NCBI GenBank assembly: GCA_964573115.1
Contig: CAZNIP010000044.1
Span: forward strand, 1-24,715
Direction of reading: 5' to 3'
Length of the DNA: 24,715 bases
DNA from: CAYOID01 sp964573115
GTDB lineage: Bacteria > Desulfobacterota > Desulfovibrionia > Desulfovibrionales > Desulfothermaceae
Below, one piece after another: positions 8,391 through 16,269 of the stretch. How positions within the stretch are numbered: position 1 is the first letter of the stretch; each line of letters opens with the position of its first letter. The position numbers were made by a program, and so were the translations under genes. The notes beneath the pieces were generated by a model. The model saw nothing but the letters and a program-made list of their open reading frames with translations. It was not told the DNA's origin and ran no database searches.

Positions 8391-8948
8391 TCACCGGTCC
8401 TGATTGATGATTCTGGTGGTTCGCGGCAGGCCGCAGATCCGGGCGTCATCGAGCACATACATGTCCACCCCCAGAGGGAAGGCATGGTTCCATCCCTCCC
8501 GGGCCTGCACCCAGGCCGGACTCATTCCGTCAAGGCAGAGCTCCTGGCGGGTCTCTATTCCTGGACCCTCAAGAAGGAGGCGCAGAGGGCCCCGGCCCAG
8601 GGAGCTGACCAGAAGAACCAGAGTCGCTCCTGTCTCAGGGCTCTCCAGTTCCCCCAGGCAGGGGGTGAAATCGGGCGCCCGGCTGCCCTGGTCCAGAATG
8701 AATCTGGCGGCTTCCGGCCCTGCCTCTTCGGCCTGGAGGAAGTTCCAGGCCCGACGGTCCAGGGACCGTGTCCGGTCATGCAGGGTCACCGCCCCATCGA
8801 CCAGGGTGGCCAGGAGAGCCATGGCCTGGTGCAGCCCGGACTGTTTTCCTGGCAGCTCAAACAACCGGCCGGGATGCGCTGTGGCTTCGAGGAGAATCCG
8901 GAAGACATCCTGCTGGACATGAGGTGCCCAGGCCGCGTCAATCGACAT
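8391..8948 (-). CDS. phnH: C-P lyase core subunit PhnH
   Basis: PhnH is a structural subunit of the (PhnGHIJ)2 core complex and is required for ribosyl transfer. The 185-residue product shows the family features: an N-terminal FRILLEATAHPGR segment, a central region rich in LLVSSLG, and a late GWNHAFPLGVDMYVL segment. I place the start at 8948 (MSIDAAW), with GGGAGG about 6 nt upstream, rather than at an in-frame ATG at 8981 that would run deeper into phnG. It overlaps the 3' end of phnG by 11 nt. Confidence 0.92.
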   Translation of the reverse strand: MSIDAAWAPHVQQDVFRILLEATAHPGRLFELPGKQSGLHQAMALLATLVDGAVTLHDRTRSLDRRAWNFLQAEEAGPEAARFILDQGSRAPDFTPCLGELESPETGATLVLLVSSLGRGPLRLLLEGPGIETRQELCLDGMSPAWVQAREGWNHAFPLGVDMYVLDDARICGLPRTTRIINQDR

Positions 8949-9435
8949 CCTCGCCTCCCTTGGTGGAGGCCAGGAGGTCAAAGTCGACCCGGGTCTTTTC
9001 CAGCATGGCGCTCCTCCTGCGCTGTCGCGCTCTCAAACGGTTCAGGCCTGTTCGGGCAAGAGCCTGAACGATAACGGCCCCCGGGAGGTCATGGGCCAGG
9101 ACAGCGTCGCACACAGCCAGGCGTATGGCCTTGTCTGCACTGTCCCCGAGATAGTGGGCCGCACCGGCGTAACCCTCCCCCCGGCCATTGCGGAGGACAA
9201 CATGGGCCGAGGCCACGGGGAATTCCCCGAGGTAGAACGGCTGGCCAAAGGCTCCATCCCTGACCTTGAGCAGGCCCAGACCGTCTTCCGGCAAGGCCTG
9301 GTGTTCGATCTCGTAATGGGACAGCAGGGGATCCACGGCCTGGGACAGCTCTTCCGGTTCCAGTACCGCCAGGGCGGGAAGCCACTCCTGGCGATGCTCG
9401 AGTGCCCGGCCTTCGAGTTCAGGATTGGTGGACAT
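8938..9435 (-). CDS. phnG: C-P lyase core subunit PhnG
   Basis: PhnG is the small subunit of the C-P lyase core. The 165-residue product aligns by eye with E. coli PhnG (150) over the segment GLLKVRDGAFGQPFYLGE through YLGDSADKAIRLAVCDAVL, and ends with the conserved RVDFDLL. The ATG at 9435 has GGAGA about 9 nt upstream and overlaps the end of phnF by 17 nt. The longer open frame starting at 9540 only reads antiphase through phnF. Confidence 0.92.
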   Translation of the reverse strand: MSTNPELEGRALEHRQEWLPALAVLEPEELSQAVDPLLSHYEIEHQALPEDGLGLLKVRDGAFGQPFYLGEFPVASAHVVLRNGRGEGYAGAAHYLGDSADKAIRLAVCDAVLAHDLPGAVIVQALARTGLNRLRARQRRRSAMLEKTRVDFDLLASTKGGEDVD

Positions 9436-10180
9436 GGCTCGTTTCTCCGTTGTCGTTAAAATCGATGCGCAGCTGAATGGCTTCAGCCCTGTTGCGAGCC
9501 AGTGAATACTCCACAGGAGTGCCTGAAGCCGAGTCGACATTGAGGGTCTTGATCCTCAGGACCGGATGGTGCGCAGGCATGCACAGCTGGCGGGCGTCGT
9601 CGCCCTGTGGCAGGGATGCGCTGATGAGGCTGTGCTCCCGACGGAGCTCCAGCCCATAGTGCTCGGCCAGAAAAGCATGCAGGGACCCTCCCGCGTACTC
9701 GGTGAAGACCTTGTCAAACTGTCGAGGCAGGAAATGGGAATTGAGCCCCATGGGCAGGTCGTTGATCAGCCGCAAGGTGTCCACGCAGATGACGTCCTCA
9801 TGCTCCTTGATTCCCAGGCGGCGGGCCACACCAGGGCTGGCCGGAAGAAGGCGCCTGGCGGCGACCCTGCTGACCGAGGTGTGGCCGATGGAATCGATGT
9901 TCTCGGTGAACCGGGAGTCCCGGCGGATCGGATAGTCAAAGGGCAGACCAACGACAGCCAGGCCGCGTCCATGCTGGCGGTCAATGAGACCTGAGGCGAC
10001 CATTTCGTCCACAGCCCTGCGCACCGTGTGCCGGTTGACGTCAAAACGCTGGGCCAACTCCCGCTCTGAGGGCAAGAAGTCGCCGATGCGGTAGTGACTG
10101 TGGATCTCCCTTTCCAGGAGTTCTCTGATCTGGAGGTAGAGAGGCCTTTCCCGTTTGAAGTCTAAAACATTGCTGCTCAT
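9419..10180 (-). CDS. phnF: GntR/HutC-family transcriptional regulator PhnF
   Basis: PhnF is the phosphonate-cluster repressor in several bacteria. The 253-residue product has an N-terminal winged helix (about residues 12-75, with LPSERELAQRFDVNRHTVRRA) and a C-terminal UTRA ligand-binding domain ending in VEYSLARNRAEAIQLRIDF, which is the HutC subfamily layout. AAAGGA precedes the ATG. It sits in the middle of the cluster, between phnM and phnG, so it would autoregulate if it controls the phnD promoter, where a HutC-type palindrome is visible at 16351-16370. A perfect 13-bp hairpin lies in its 70-nt upstream gap. The effector is unknown. Confidence 0.92.
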   Translation of the reverse strand: MSSNVLDFKRERPLYLQIRELLEREIHSHYRIGDFLPSERELAQRFDVNRHTVRRAVDEMVASGLIDRQHGRGLAVVGLPFDYPIRRDSRFTENIDSIGHTSVSRVAARRLLPASPGVARRLGIKEHEDVICVDTLRLINDLPMGLNSHFLPRQFDKVFTEYAGGSLHAFLAEHYGLELRREHSLISASLPQGDDARQLCMPAHHPVLRIKTLNVDSASGTPVEYSLARNRAEAIQLRIDFNDNGETSHVHQS

Positions 10181-10209
10181 CGTGTTCCTTTGCCGAAGTC
10201 AATGGTCCC

Positions 10210-10238
10210 TGTCAGCCCGGCCAGCGGCCGGGCTGACA
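10210..10238 (-). repeat. Perfect 13-bp hairpin between phnM and phnF
   Basis: TGTCAGCCCGGCC (10210-10222) and its exact complement (10226-10238) are separated by three bases. The stem starts 13 nt after the phnM stop on the minus strand and ends 30 nt before phnF. No T-run follows in the minus direction, so it is more likely a processing or stabilising element or a partial attenuator than a full terminator. Confidence 0.7.
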
Positions 10239-10250
10239 CATGAAATCCGT

Positions 10251-11423
10251 TCAAGCCCGCTCATGGGCTGCAAAGACCCGCCGTCCGCCGACCCATGTCT
10301 CCCAGACCTGAATCCATGGCTCGGTGCGGTCGATGATCACCAGGTCGGCTTCCGCCCCGACGCGCAACCGTCCGGGTGAGAGGCGCTCCGTTGCCAGCAG
10401 AGAGCCGGGATTGGCGGTCACGGTCCGCATACACTCCCCCAGATCCAGACCCAGCTCCCTCTGGGCCAGGAAGGGGCTCTGGGGCAGGCTCTCCGGGGAG
10501 TAGTCGCTGACCAGGGTGTCGCACAAGCCTGACTGGAGGACGTCGGCAGCAGCGACGTTGTTGTTGGTCGAGCGTCCCCGGATGAGATTGGGTGCTCCCA
10601 TGCAGACGTGCATCCCTTTTTCCCGGGCCCGGGTTGCTGCTTCGATGGACACGGGAAACTCGCTTCCAGACGCCCCAAGGGCGTGGGCCATATCCACCTT
10701 GTCCACGGTGTCGTCGTCGTGACTCAAGATTGGGATGCCGTGGGAGCGGACCGTCTCCAGGAGCCCAAGGGAGTCGTCCCAGGCACTGCTGCTCTTTTGG
10801 GCCCGTTCACGGCCGATGCTTTCGGCCCTCTCCAGGGAGATGGCATAGGTTTGGGCATAGTAGTGCAGAAAGGACTCCATGGTCTTGAACTGACCTTGAC
10901 CCGGGGAGTGGTCCATGATCGAAAAAAGAGCTGCCGGCTGGTGCTGGAGCAGGTTCTGGATCGTCCGGGCCGAATCGCGGCTGCCGACTTCAAACCTGAT
11001 GTGCACCCCGTGCCGGATCAGGGATCGGGGCGAATCTGCAAACTCCTGCACCGAACGGACAATGGATGCGGCAGCGTCAGGGGAGCGCAAGCCCATCTGG
11101 GAATCCAGAAAGGCCACGGCATGGCAGAACGTGGTCACTCCGCTTGCAGCCAGACGACGGTCCAGCCCCTGAAGGGCAAACACATGGTCGAACCTGGCCC
11201 CGGGTCGCTGTTCAATGCATTTCTCCAGGGCGTCGGAATGGAGATCCACAAAACCTGGAGCCAGCAGCCGCCCCTGGACATCCAGAAGGGCAGCGCATTT
11301 CAAGCTCGGTTTTCCGGCCCCAAAAGAGGCGATCTTGCCGTCTTCAATGATGACATGACCATCAGGGCACAGGGTCTGGCCATCAAAGAGAGGTCCTCCA
11401 TACAAACAGCGGGCAGTGTTCAC
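10251..11423 (-). CDS. phnM: Alpha-D-ribose 1-methylphosphonate 5-triphosphate diphosphatase
   Basis: PhnM, an amidohydrolase-superfamily metalloenzyme, removes pyrophosphate from ribose 1-phosphonate 5-triphosphate to give the PhnJ substrate. The 390-residue product has GFVDLHSDALEK (metal-binding HxD), IMDHSPGQGQF, ILSHDDDT, MGAPNLIRGRSTNNN and LVSDYSP in the PhnM order. The start is GTG at 11423, overlapping the stop of the GNAT gene as GTGA. It is read before phnF, whereas E. coli has phnM after phnL; the order is rearranged but the enzyme set is intact. Confidence 0.94.
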   Translation of the reverse strand: MNTARCLYGGPLFDGQTLCPDGHVIIEDGKIASFGAGKPSLKCAALLDVQGRLLAPGFVDLHSDALEKCIEQRPGARFDHVFALQGLDRRLAASGVTTFCHAVAFLDSQMGLRSPDAAASIVRSVQEFADSPRSLIRHGVHIRFEVGSRDSARTIQNLLQHQPAALFSIMDHSPGQGQFKTMESFLHYYAQTYAISLERAESIGRERAQKSSSAWDDSLGLLETVRSHGIPILSHDDDTVDKVDMAHALGASGSEFPVSIEAATRAREKGMHVCMGAPNLIRGRSTNNNVAAADVLQSGLCDTLVSDYSPESLPQSPFLAQRELGLDLGECMRTVTANPGSLLATERLSPGRLRVGAEADLVIIDRTEPWIQVWETWVGGRRVFAAHERA

Positions 11424-11905
11424 AACGACACCTCGTCAAGGGCAGTATGGCCTGGAAAGTTGGCAGATGGAGGTTTCCAGCGCAAAACGGACGAGTCGGC
11501 AAGGACAAAGCCGTTTTTGGTGTAGAACTGGCGCTTGAAACTTTCCCTGGACATGGTGGTGTGGACCTCGAGGACAACGGCCCGGGATCGCAGGGCGTGC
11601 TTCTTGGCTTTGTCCACCAACCGGCCGCCCAGGCTGCGGCCGCGCACATCCGGATGAACCACAAGTTCTTCAATGGACACGAGGGGCCCGCCGAGTCGAA
11701 GGGACACGGACGTCAGCAGGGTCAGCAGGCCCAGGCAGCTCTGGCCGTCCTCCGCCAGGATGATGTCCAGGTTTTTTTCAGTCAGGGAGTGTTCGAACAC
11801 CGGGGCGAAGGCAGCGACCTGGTGGACATACCCGAGATGGCCCAGCAGGTCTGCGACAGCAAAGACGTCACTGCTGGATGCCCGACGAAAGACGGTCTCC
11901 TTCAT
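11420..11905 (-). CDS. GNAT-family N-acetyltransferase, PhnO-like
   Basis: The 161-residue product is a single GNAT domain with the acetyl-CoA-binding segment SIEELVVHPDVRGRSLGGRLVDKAKK and the C-terminal FYTKNGF. E. coli PhnO, which acetylates the amino group of aminoalkylphosphonates, has the very similar [20 protein letters not shown] and is about this length. I therefore favour acetylation of aminophosphonates before or during C-P lyase processing, but substrate cannot be read from sequence. The ATG at 11905 overlaps the preceding hexapeptide gene's stop (ATGA), and its stop overlaps phnM, so the three are tightly coupled. Confidence 0.82.
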   Translation of the reverse strand: MKETVFRRASSSDVFAVADLLGHLGYVHQVAAFAPVFEHSLTEKNLDIILAEDGQSCLGLLTLLTSVSLRLGGPLVSIEELVVHPDVRGRSLGGRLVDKAKKHALRSRAVVLEVHTTMSRESFKRQFYTKNGFVLADSSVLRWKPPSANFPGHTALDEVSL

Positions 11906-12597
11906 GCGCCTGACGCCTCGTGTGGATCGTATTTGGCCACAAAGGACCTGATGTCCAGGTTGCGGAAGTCGTCCAGAGCGGCCTGGAGCTGTTCCCGGGA
12001 CCAGTCCCACCAGGCAATGCGCATCAGAGACAGCTGGAGGTCTTCCGGAAAACGCCTTCGGATCGGAGCGGCCGGCACCCCGGCAACCATCATGTATGCA
12101 GGCACATCCCTGGTGACCACGGCTCCGGCACCGATGACAGCCCCGGTACCGATGCGCACACCAGCCAGGACCACCGCCCCGTGCCCGATCCAGACGTCAT
12201 GCCCCAGAGTGACCGGGGAGCTTCGCCGCCAGTCAAAAAAGTCTGTGTCGTCTGCCCCAAGGCCGTATTGCGAGCTGCGGTAGGAAAAATGGTGCTGGGC
12301 CGGGCGCCAGGTCGGGTGATTGCCCGGACCGATACGGACCTGGGAGGCGATGGAACAGAACCTGCCCACAGAGCTGCGTTCGATCTGGCAGTCAGCCATG
12401 ACGTAGGAGTACGCACCGAGTGACATTTCCAGGAGCCGGGTCCGGGGGCCGACCTCTGTCCAGGGGCCGAGCTCGGATCGGACAACGCTGGCTGAAGGGT
12501 CCAGTGTCGGCTCTGGAGAGAGGTGCTTGGCCTCCAGGTCGACCCTGCCCGACGGCTCTGAAGTGGTCAGGGTTTGATCTGGGATTGCGGACGTCAT
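11902..12597 (-). CDS. Phosphonate-cluster hexapeptide-repeat acetyltransferase (TIGR03308-like)
   Basis: The 231-residue product is a left-handed beta-helix acyltransferase. Isoleucine/valine-led hexapeptide turns run from about residue 30 to 180, and the xenobiotic-acetyltransferase-type features GNHPTWRP, VTLGHDVWIGHGAVVLAGVRIGTGAVIGAGAVVTRDVPAYMMVAGVPA are visible in pieces. A hexapeptide family restricted to phn operons is known (TIGR03308); its substrate is not established. AAGGA lies 7 nt before the ATG. It follows phnE after 60 nt containing a nested hairpin and overlaps the PhnO-like GNAT gene, so this cluster encodes two unrelated acetyltransferases side by side. Confidence 0.85.
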   Translation of the reverse strand: MTSAIPDQTLTTSEPSGRVDLEAKHLSPEPTLDPSASVVRSELGPWTEVGPRTRLLEMSLGAYSYVMADCQIERSSVGRFCSIASQVRIGPGNHPTWRPAQHHFSYRSSQYGLGADDTDFFDWRRSSPVTLGHDVWIGHGAVVLAGVRIGTGAVIGAGAVVTRDVPAYMMVAGVPAAPIRRRFPEDLQLSLMRIAWWDWSREQLQAALDDFRNLDIRSFVAKYDPHEASGA

Positions 12598-12619
12598 GCG
12601 GAGATCCTTCTTGCAGCAA

Positions 12620-12653
12620 CATCTCGGGTCGATGTCATCGAAACCTTGAGATG
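12620..12653 (-). repeat. Nested hairpin between phnE and the hexapeptide gene
   Basis: Outer arms CATCTC (12620-12625) and GAGATG (12648-12653) enclose an inner TCGATG-T-CATCGA palindrome (12629-12641). It lies within the 60-nt gap just after phnE and just before the hexapeptide gene's ribosome binding site. No T-run follows. Confidence 0.5.
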
Positions 12654-12657
12654 AAGT

Positions 12658-13473
12658 CTAGATGAACTGCTTCCTGATCTGGGCGGAGACGAGGTCCAGC
12701 AGACTGACCGAAATGAGGATGACCAGGATGATGGCCGCGGTCTTGCCATAGTCGAAGCTGCGAATGGCATCCCAGATCATGAAACCGATGCCTCCGGCGC
12801 CGACCATGCCGACCACGGCGGCCGAGCGGACGTTGGATTCAAAGCGGTACAGGGAGTAAGAGATCCACAGCGGCAGGACCTGCGGGATGATCCCAAAGGC
12901 CACTTCCTCCAGCCATGTGGCCCCGGTGACCTTGATGCCCTCCACCGGGCCGGGTTCGATGGCCTCAACAGCCTCGGAAAAGAGCTTGGCCAGGATGCCC
13001 AGGGTATGGACGAACAGGGCCAGCACTCCGGCAAAGGGCCCGAGTCCCACCGCGGCGATGAAGAACATGGCAAAGATCATTTCATTGATGGCCCGGGCCG
13101 CGTCCATGAGCCGCCTGGCAGGTTGGTTGAGCCAGGTCGGGGCCACGTTGGAAGCGGAGAGCAGCCCAAAGGGCACAGCCAGGATCACGGCCAGAAGCGA
13201 GCCCCAGATGGCGATTTGAATGGTCACCAGCATCTGCCGGGCAATTTCCTTCCAGTAGGCGAAGTCGGGTTGGGCAAAACCCTGGGCGAACTCCCACATG
13301 TTCCCGGCGTTTTCTTTCAGTTTGAGGGGGTCGATCTCTGCACCATGATACGACCAGAGAATGACCAGGCCGGCAGCTGCAGCCATTCCGATGCGCAAAG
13401 CAACGACCTTTCCTTGCAGCCTGGGTGGTTCAGGGATGGCCTGGGATGACGCTTTCAAGGTGGCGTTTGTCAT
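12658..13473 (-). CDS. phnE: Phosphonate ABC transporter permease
   Basis: The 271-residue inner-membrane protein has hydrophobic segments at about residues 26-42, 83-105, 128-155 and 240-262, and the permease cytoplasmic loop that contacts the ATPase (VEAIEPGPVEGIKVTGATW, EAA-like with the conserved G). The C-terminal VVGMVGAGGIGFMIWDAI is typical of PhnE. GAGGA lies 8 nt before the ATG. Only one permease gene is present, so PhnE probably works as a homodimer with PhnC and PhnD. Confidence 0.93.
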   Translation of the reverse strand: MTNATLKASSQAIPEPPRLQGKVVALRIGMAAAAGLVILWSYHGAEIDPLKLKENAGNMWEFAQGFAQPDFAYWKEIARQMLVTIQIAIWGSLLAVILAVPFGLLSASNVAPTWLNQPARRLMDAARAINEMIFAMFFIAAVGLGPFAGVLALFVHTLGILAKLFSEAVEAIEPGPVEGIKVTGATWLEEVAFGIIPQVLPLWISYSLYRFESNVRSAAVVGMVGAGGIGFMIWDAIRSFDYGKTAAIILVILISVSLLDLVSAQIRKQFI

Positions 13474-13555
13474 GGTCTGTCCTCATGTCAGCTGAGAGTG
13501 TGATGGTGGTCAGCGATCGTCCCGAACATCAAGAGGCGGGCCGAACAGCTCGTGT

Positions 13556-14395
13556 TCAGCCCCCGGCTTCGGCAGCCTTGGGAAAAGACTGGTCACTGGA
13601 GGAGCCGTATCCAGATTCAGCATACTCGCTGCCATAGATGTCCCGGAGGATTTCATCCGTCAGCTCGCTGGTGGGGCCGTCGAAAACGATCCGGCCATCT
13701 TTCATCCCGATGCAGCGGTGGCAGAAGCGCATGGCGAAGTCCACCTGGTGCAGGCTGACGAGCACGGTCACTCGGTCTTCCCTGTTGATGTCGGTGAGCA
13801 GCTGCATGACCTTCCTGGCCGACTCAGGATCGAGGGAAGCAATGGGTTCGTCAGCAACAATGATCCGGGCCTCCTGAGTCAGGGCCCGGGCGATGGCGGC
13901 CCTTTGCTGCTGACCCCCGGACAGGGTCTTGGCCCGCTGTCCTGCATACTCGGCCATGCCCACCCGGGCCAGGGCCTGCATGGCCTGACGCTGCTCCTGA
14001 TAGGGGAAGAGCCTGATCAGACTTCGCCAGGTTGGCACACGGGACAGGGATCCGGTCAGGACGTTGGTGATCAGGCGCAGTCGACCGACAAGATTGAACT
14101 GCTGAAAGATGAAACCAATCTGAGATCGAATCTGCCGGATCCTGACATTCACATCCCCGTTGCGCTGGACCGTCTCACCAAGGATGACGACTTCGCTGTC
14201 GCCGTTGTCGCTGAGCAGGACCCCGCTGAAGGTCTTCAGGAGTGTGGACTTCCCCGCCCCGGACGGACCGATGAGGGAGACCATTTCTCCTGGAGCGATG
14301 CGCAGATTGATATCGCTCAGGGCCTTTGTGCTCCCGAAGGTTTTGCTGAGGTTTCTGACGCATACGGCATCGAGGATGATGTTGTCTTGAGCCAT
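13556..14395 (-). CDS. phnC: Phosphonate ABC transporter ATP-binding protein
   Basis: The 279-residue ATPase has Walker A GPSGAGKST, the PhnC-typical FIFQQFNLVGRL Q-loop, the signature LSGGQQQRAAIARAL and Walker B IIVADEPIASLD. It energises uptake through PhnE. The ATG at 14395 (MAQDNIIL) has GAGGAG about 8 nt upstream and is preferred over upstream in-frame ATGs. The C-terminal 30 residues are serine/glycine-rich and not typical. It is preceded by the FecR-domain gene (72-nt gap) and followed by phnE (82-nt gap). Confidence 0.93.
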   Translation of the reverse strand: MAQDNIILDAVCVRNLSKTFGSTKALSDINLRIAPGEMVSLIGPSGAGKSTLLKTFSGVLLSDNGDSEVVILGETVQRNGDVNVRIRQIRSQIGFIFQQFNLVGRLRLITNVLTGSLSRVPTWRSLIRLFPYQEQRQAMQALARVGMAEYAGQRAKTLSGGQQQRAAIARALTQEARIIVADEPIASLDPESARKVMQLLTDINREDRVTVLVSLHQVDFAMRFCHRCIGMKDGRIVFDGPTSELTDEILRDIYGSEYAESGYGSSSDQSFPKAAEAGG

Positions 14396-14467
14396 GGCTC
14401 TTCTCCTCATTTCTGTGTGGGAACGTTCGAGGTCATGCCCAGGGACTGCATTGGTCACGACATCGAT

Positions 14468-15103
14468 TCAAAGGTCCATGTCCTGGAATTCAATCCTGGC
14501 CGCACCTTGATCGGGTTGACAGCAGAAGGTGTCCCCGGCCGAGAGCAGGGTTTTGAATCCGTCACGGATGCGGCGAATGCTGAGCTGGCCGCTCTGGACC
14601 TCAAAACGTGTCTTCAGCCCCTGATACTCGAACTCGTAATGGCCTGGCTGAAGGACAGTGGCCACGGCATTGTTCGATTCGACCACGACCTGATCCAGGT
14701 CGGACAATGATGTCACCTTCAGGGTCACATGACCGGCCTGGAGTCGGAACTTCTTGCCCTGTTCAGGGTTCTCAAAGAGGACGATGGTCCCGCCGCCCAG
14801 GTTCATCCGCGTGGATGCGTCTGCATACACGATGTCCAGTCCCCCTTCGGGCCTGGTCTGGATCCGGTCTCCGGCCTGGATGTGAAAATCAGAGTCCACG
14901 GTCTTCTGCTTGTTGTCCCGCTTGACCCGGAAGGCTCCCTGCGTCTCGACGATCCTGGCCAGGGCCTCCTGAGAGGACTCACCCGCGTCATTGTTCTGGT
15001 GATAGAAACGCGTTCCCAGGCCAAGAGCCACGAGGACGATGAATCCCAGGATGAGCGAGTTTTGCCTGTTTCGTTGTCGACGGCTGACGAATTTTTCACT
15101 CAT
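14468..15103 (-). CDS. Membrane-anchored FecR-domain protein inside the phn cluster
   Basis: The 211-residue product has a basic N-terminus (RRQRNRQN), one transmembrane segment (LILGFIVLVALGLG, about residues 17-32) and a predicted periplasmic part. Within it, GDRIQTRPEGGLDIVYADAS followed by LGGGTIVLFE and LQAGHVTLKV matches the beta-rich FecR domain. FecR proteins usually relay transport signals to sigma factors or, in other contexts, act as envelope beta-sandwich modules. No sigma factor or TonB receptor is nearby. The gene sits between phnD and phnC, in the same direction, and is not a known phn component. I cannot assign a function. A role as envelope accessory or sensor for phosphonate import is a guess. 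The ATG at 15103 has AAGG upstream. Confidence 0.75.
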   Translation of the reverse strand: MSEKFVSRRQRNRQNSLILGFIVLVALGLGTRFYHQNNDAGESSQEALARIVETQGAFRVKRDNKQKTVDSDFHIQAGDRIQTRPEGGLDIVYADASTRMNLGGGTIVLFENPEQGKKFRLQAGHVTLKVTSLSDLDQVVVESNNAVATVLQPGHYEFEYQGLKTRFEVQSGQLSIRRIRDGFKTLLSAGDTFCCQPDQGAARIEFQDMDL

Positions 15104-15172
15104 GGTGACCTTTCCATGCTGCACAGTGAATTCTGCGGTCAAACACGACGGTGGGGAAATTGAGCCAGACCA

Positions 15173-15209
15173 TGAACCGGATGCCGGTTGTGAACCGGCA
15201 TCCGGTTCA
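15173..15209 (-). repeat. Nested palindrome between phnD and the FecR-domain gene
   Basis: A perfect 17-bp stem (TGAACCGGATGCCGGTT and its complement) closes on a 3-nt loop. Each arm is itself a small hairpin: AACCGG-ATG-CCGGTT on the left and AACCGG-CAT-CCGGTT on the right. There is no T-run afterwards, so an intrinsic terminator is unlikely. It may stabilise the phnD mRNA 3' end or limit read-through. Confidence 0.75.
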
Positions 15210-15237
15210 ACGGACGGGTCCATACCGGGGCATGGAG

Positions 15238-16269
15238 TTAGAACTTCTTGACCATCTTGGCGTACTGCTGCAGCTCTTTGAGCTGGGTATCGATCTCCTT
15301 GACCCGCTTGGTCTTTTCAGACTCGGACAGGTCTCGATTGGCCTGGATCTGCATCTTGTTCTTGGCCAGGTTGAGCTGCCGAATGGGCAGGAGCTGGCGG
15401 TTGTCAGAGTTGTAGAAAGGGGCGAACCCTTCCTGCATGTTGTAGAGCATTTCCTTTTCCTGGGCTGCGTTCGGGCCGGTTCGCCCAAACCCCAGAACAG
15501 CGGCCTTGAGCGCGCTCCTGATCTCCCGGGGGAGGTCCGTGCGCCAGACCATGGGGTCATTGGGGATCAACGGGCTCTGCCAGACGACCTTGATCTGCTC
15601 GCCCAGCTCGGGGTTGCTCTCTTTAAAGCGTTCGATGGCCCCGTTGTTGTTGGTGGCAAAATGGACCTGTTTTCGGGCCACAGCCATGCAGTTGGTCTCG
15701 TGGCTGGCGTTGCGGACCTCTTTGAAGATCTTTTCCGGAGTGATGCCCCTCTGCCCCCAGACGTAATAGGAGGGGACCAGGTATCCCGAGGTGCTGTTCG
15801 GGTCGCCGTTGCCGAAAACGAGCTGATCGGCGTGTTCGATGATCTCGTCAATGCTGTTGTAGGGTGAATCCTTATGGACGATGATGTGGGACCAGTAGCC
15901 AGGGGTGCCGTCAGCATTGGCCACCTGGGCAAAGACTTCCCCGTCGGCCCGCTTGGAGGCCTCCAGGGCTGACTTGTTGCCGAACAGCGAAAAGTCGACC
16001 TTGTCAAAGCGCATCCCTTCGATGATGCCGGCGTAATCAGAGGCGTACTTGGTTTCGATGTCGTAGTCCGGGCCCATTTTCTTGGACAGGGCCTCGGCAT
16101 AGGGCTCGAACCACTTTTTGAGCTGGGCCAGGGAGTCAGTTGGAATGATGCCAAAGGTCAGGACAGTGACGCCGTTTTCCTTGTGCATGGCCTGGGCCTG
16201 GGTGGACAGGCTCAGACAGAGTCCGATCATGATCAGAAAGATGAAGAAGTTTCGAGTCATAGTGCCCAT
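15238..16269 (-). CDS. phnD: Phosphonate ABC transporter periplasmic binding protein
   Basis: PhnD captures phosphonates in the periplasm. The 343-residue precursor has a signal peptide (positive MTRN, hydrophobic core, cleavage after AQA at residue 27), then the family core TFGIIPTDSLAQLKKWFEPYA, YASDYAGIIEGMRFDKVD and the anion-loop region GDPNSTSGYLVPSYY. A charged helical C-terminus (about the last 50 residues) ends the protein. I chose the ATG at 16269 because AAAGGAG lies 7 nt upstream. It is the first gene of the cluster; a perfect 17-bp hairpin follows it, which could keep its mRNA more abundant than that of downstream genes. Confidence 0.95.
   Translation of the reverse strand: MGTMTRNFFIFLIMIGLCLSLSTQAQAMHKENGVTVLTFGIIPTDSLAQLKKWFEPYAEALSKKMGPDYDIETKYASDYAGIIEGMRFDKVDFSLFGNKSALEASKRADGEVFAQVANADGTPGYWSHIIVHKDSPYNSIDEIIEHADQLVFGNGDPNSTSGYLVPSYYVWGQRGITPEKIFKEVRNASHETNCMAVARKQVHFATNNNGAIERFKESNPELGEQIKVVWQSPLIPNDPMVWRTDLPREIRSALKAAVLGFGRTGPNAAQEKEMLYNMQEGFAPFYNSDNRQLLPIRQLNLAKNKMQIQANRDLSESEKTKRVKEIDTQLKELQQYAKMVKKF

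Noticed and set aside
12655..12663. GTCTAGAT near the end of phnE as a second PhnF operator
   Set aside because: One base departs from the GT-N-TA-N-AC core, the flanking arms are absent, and the site overlaps the phnE stop codon.
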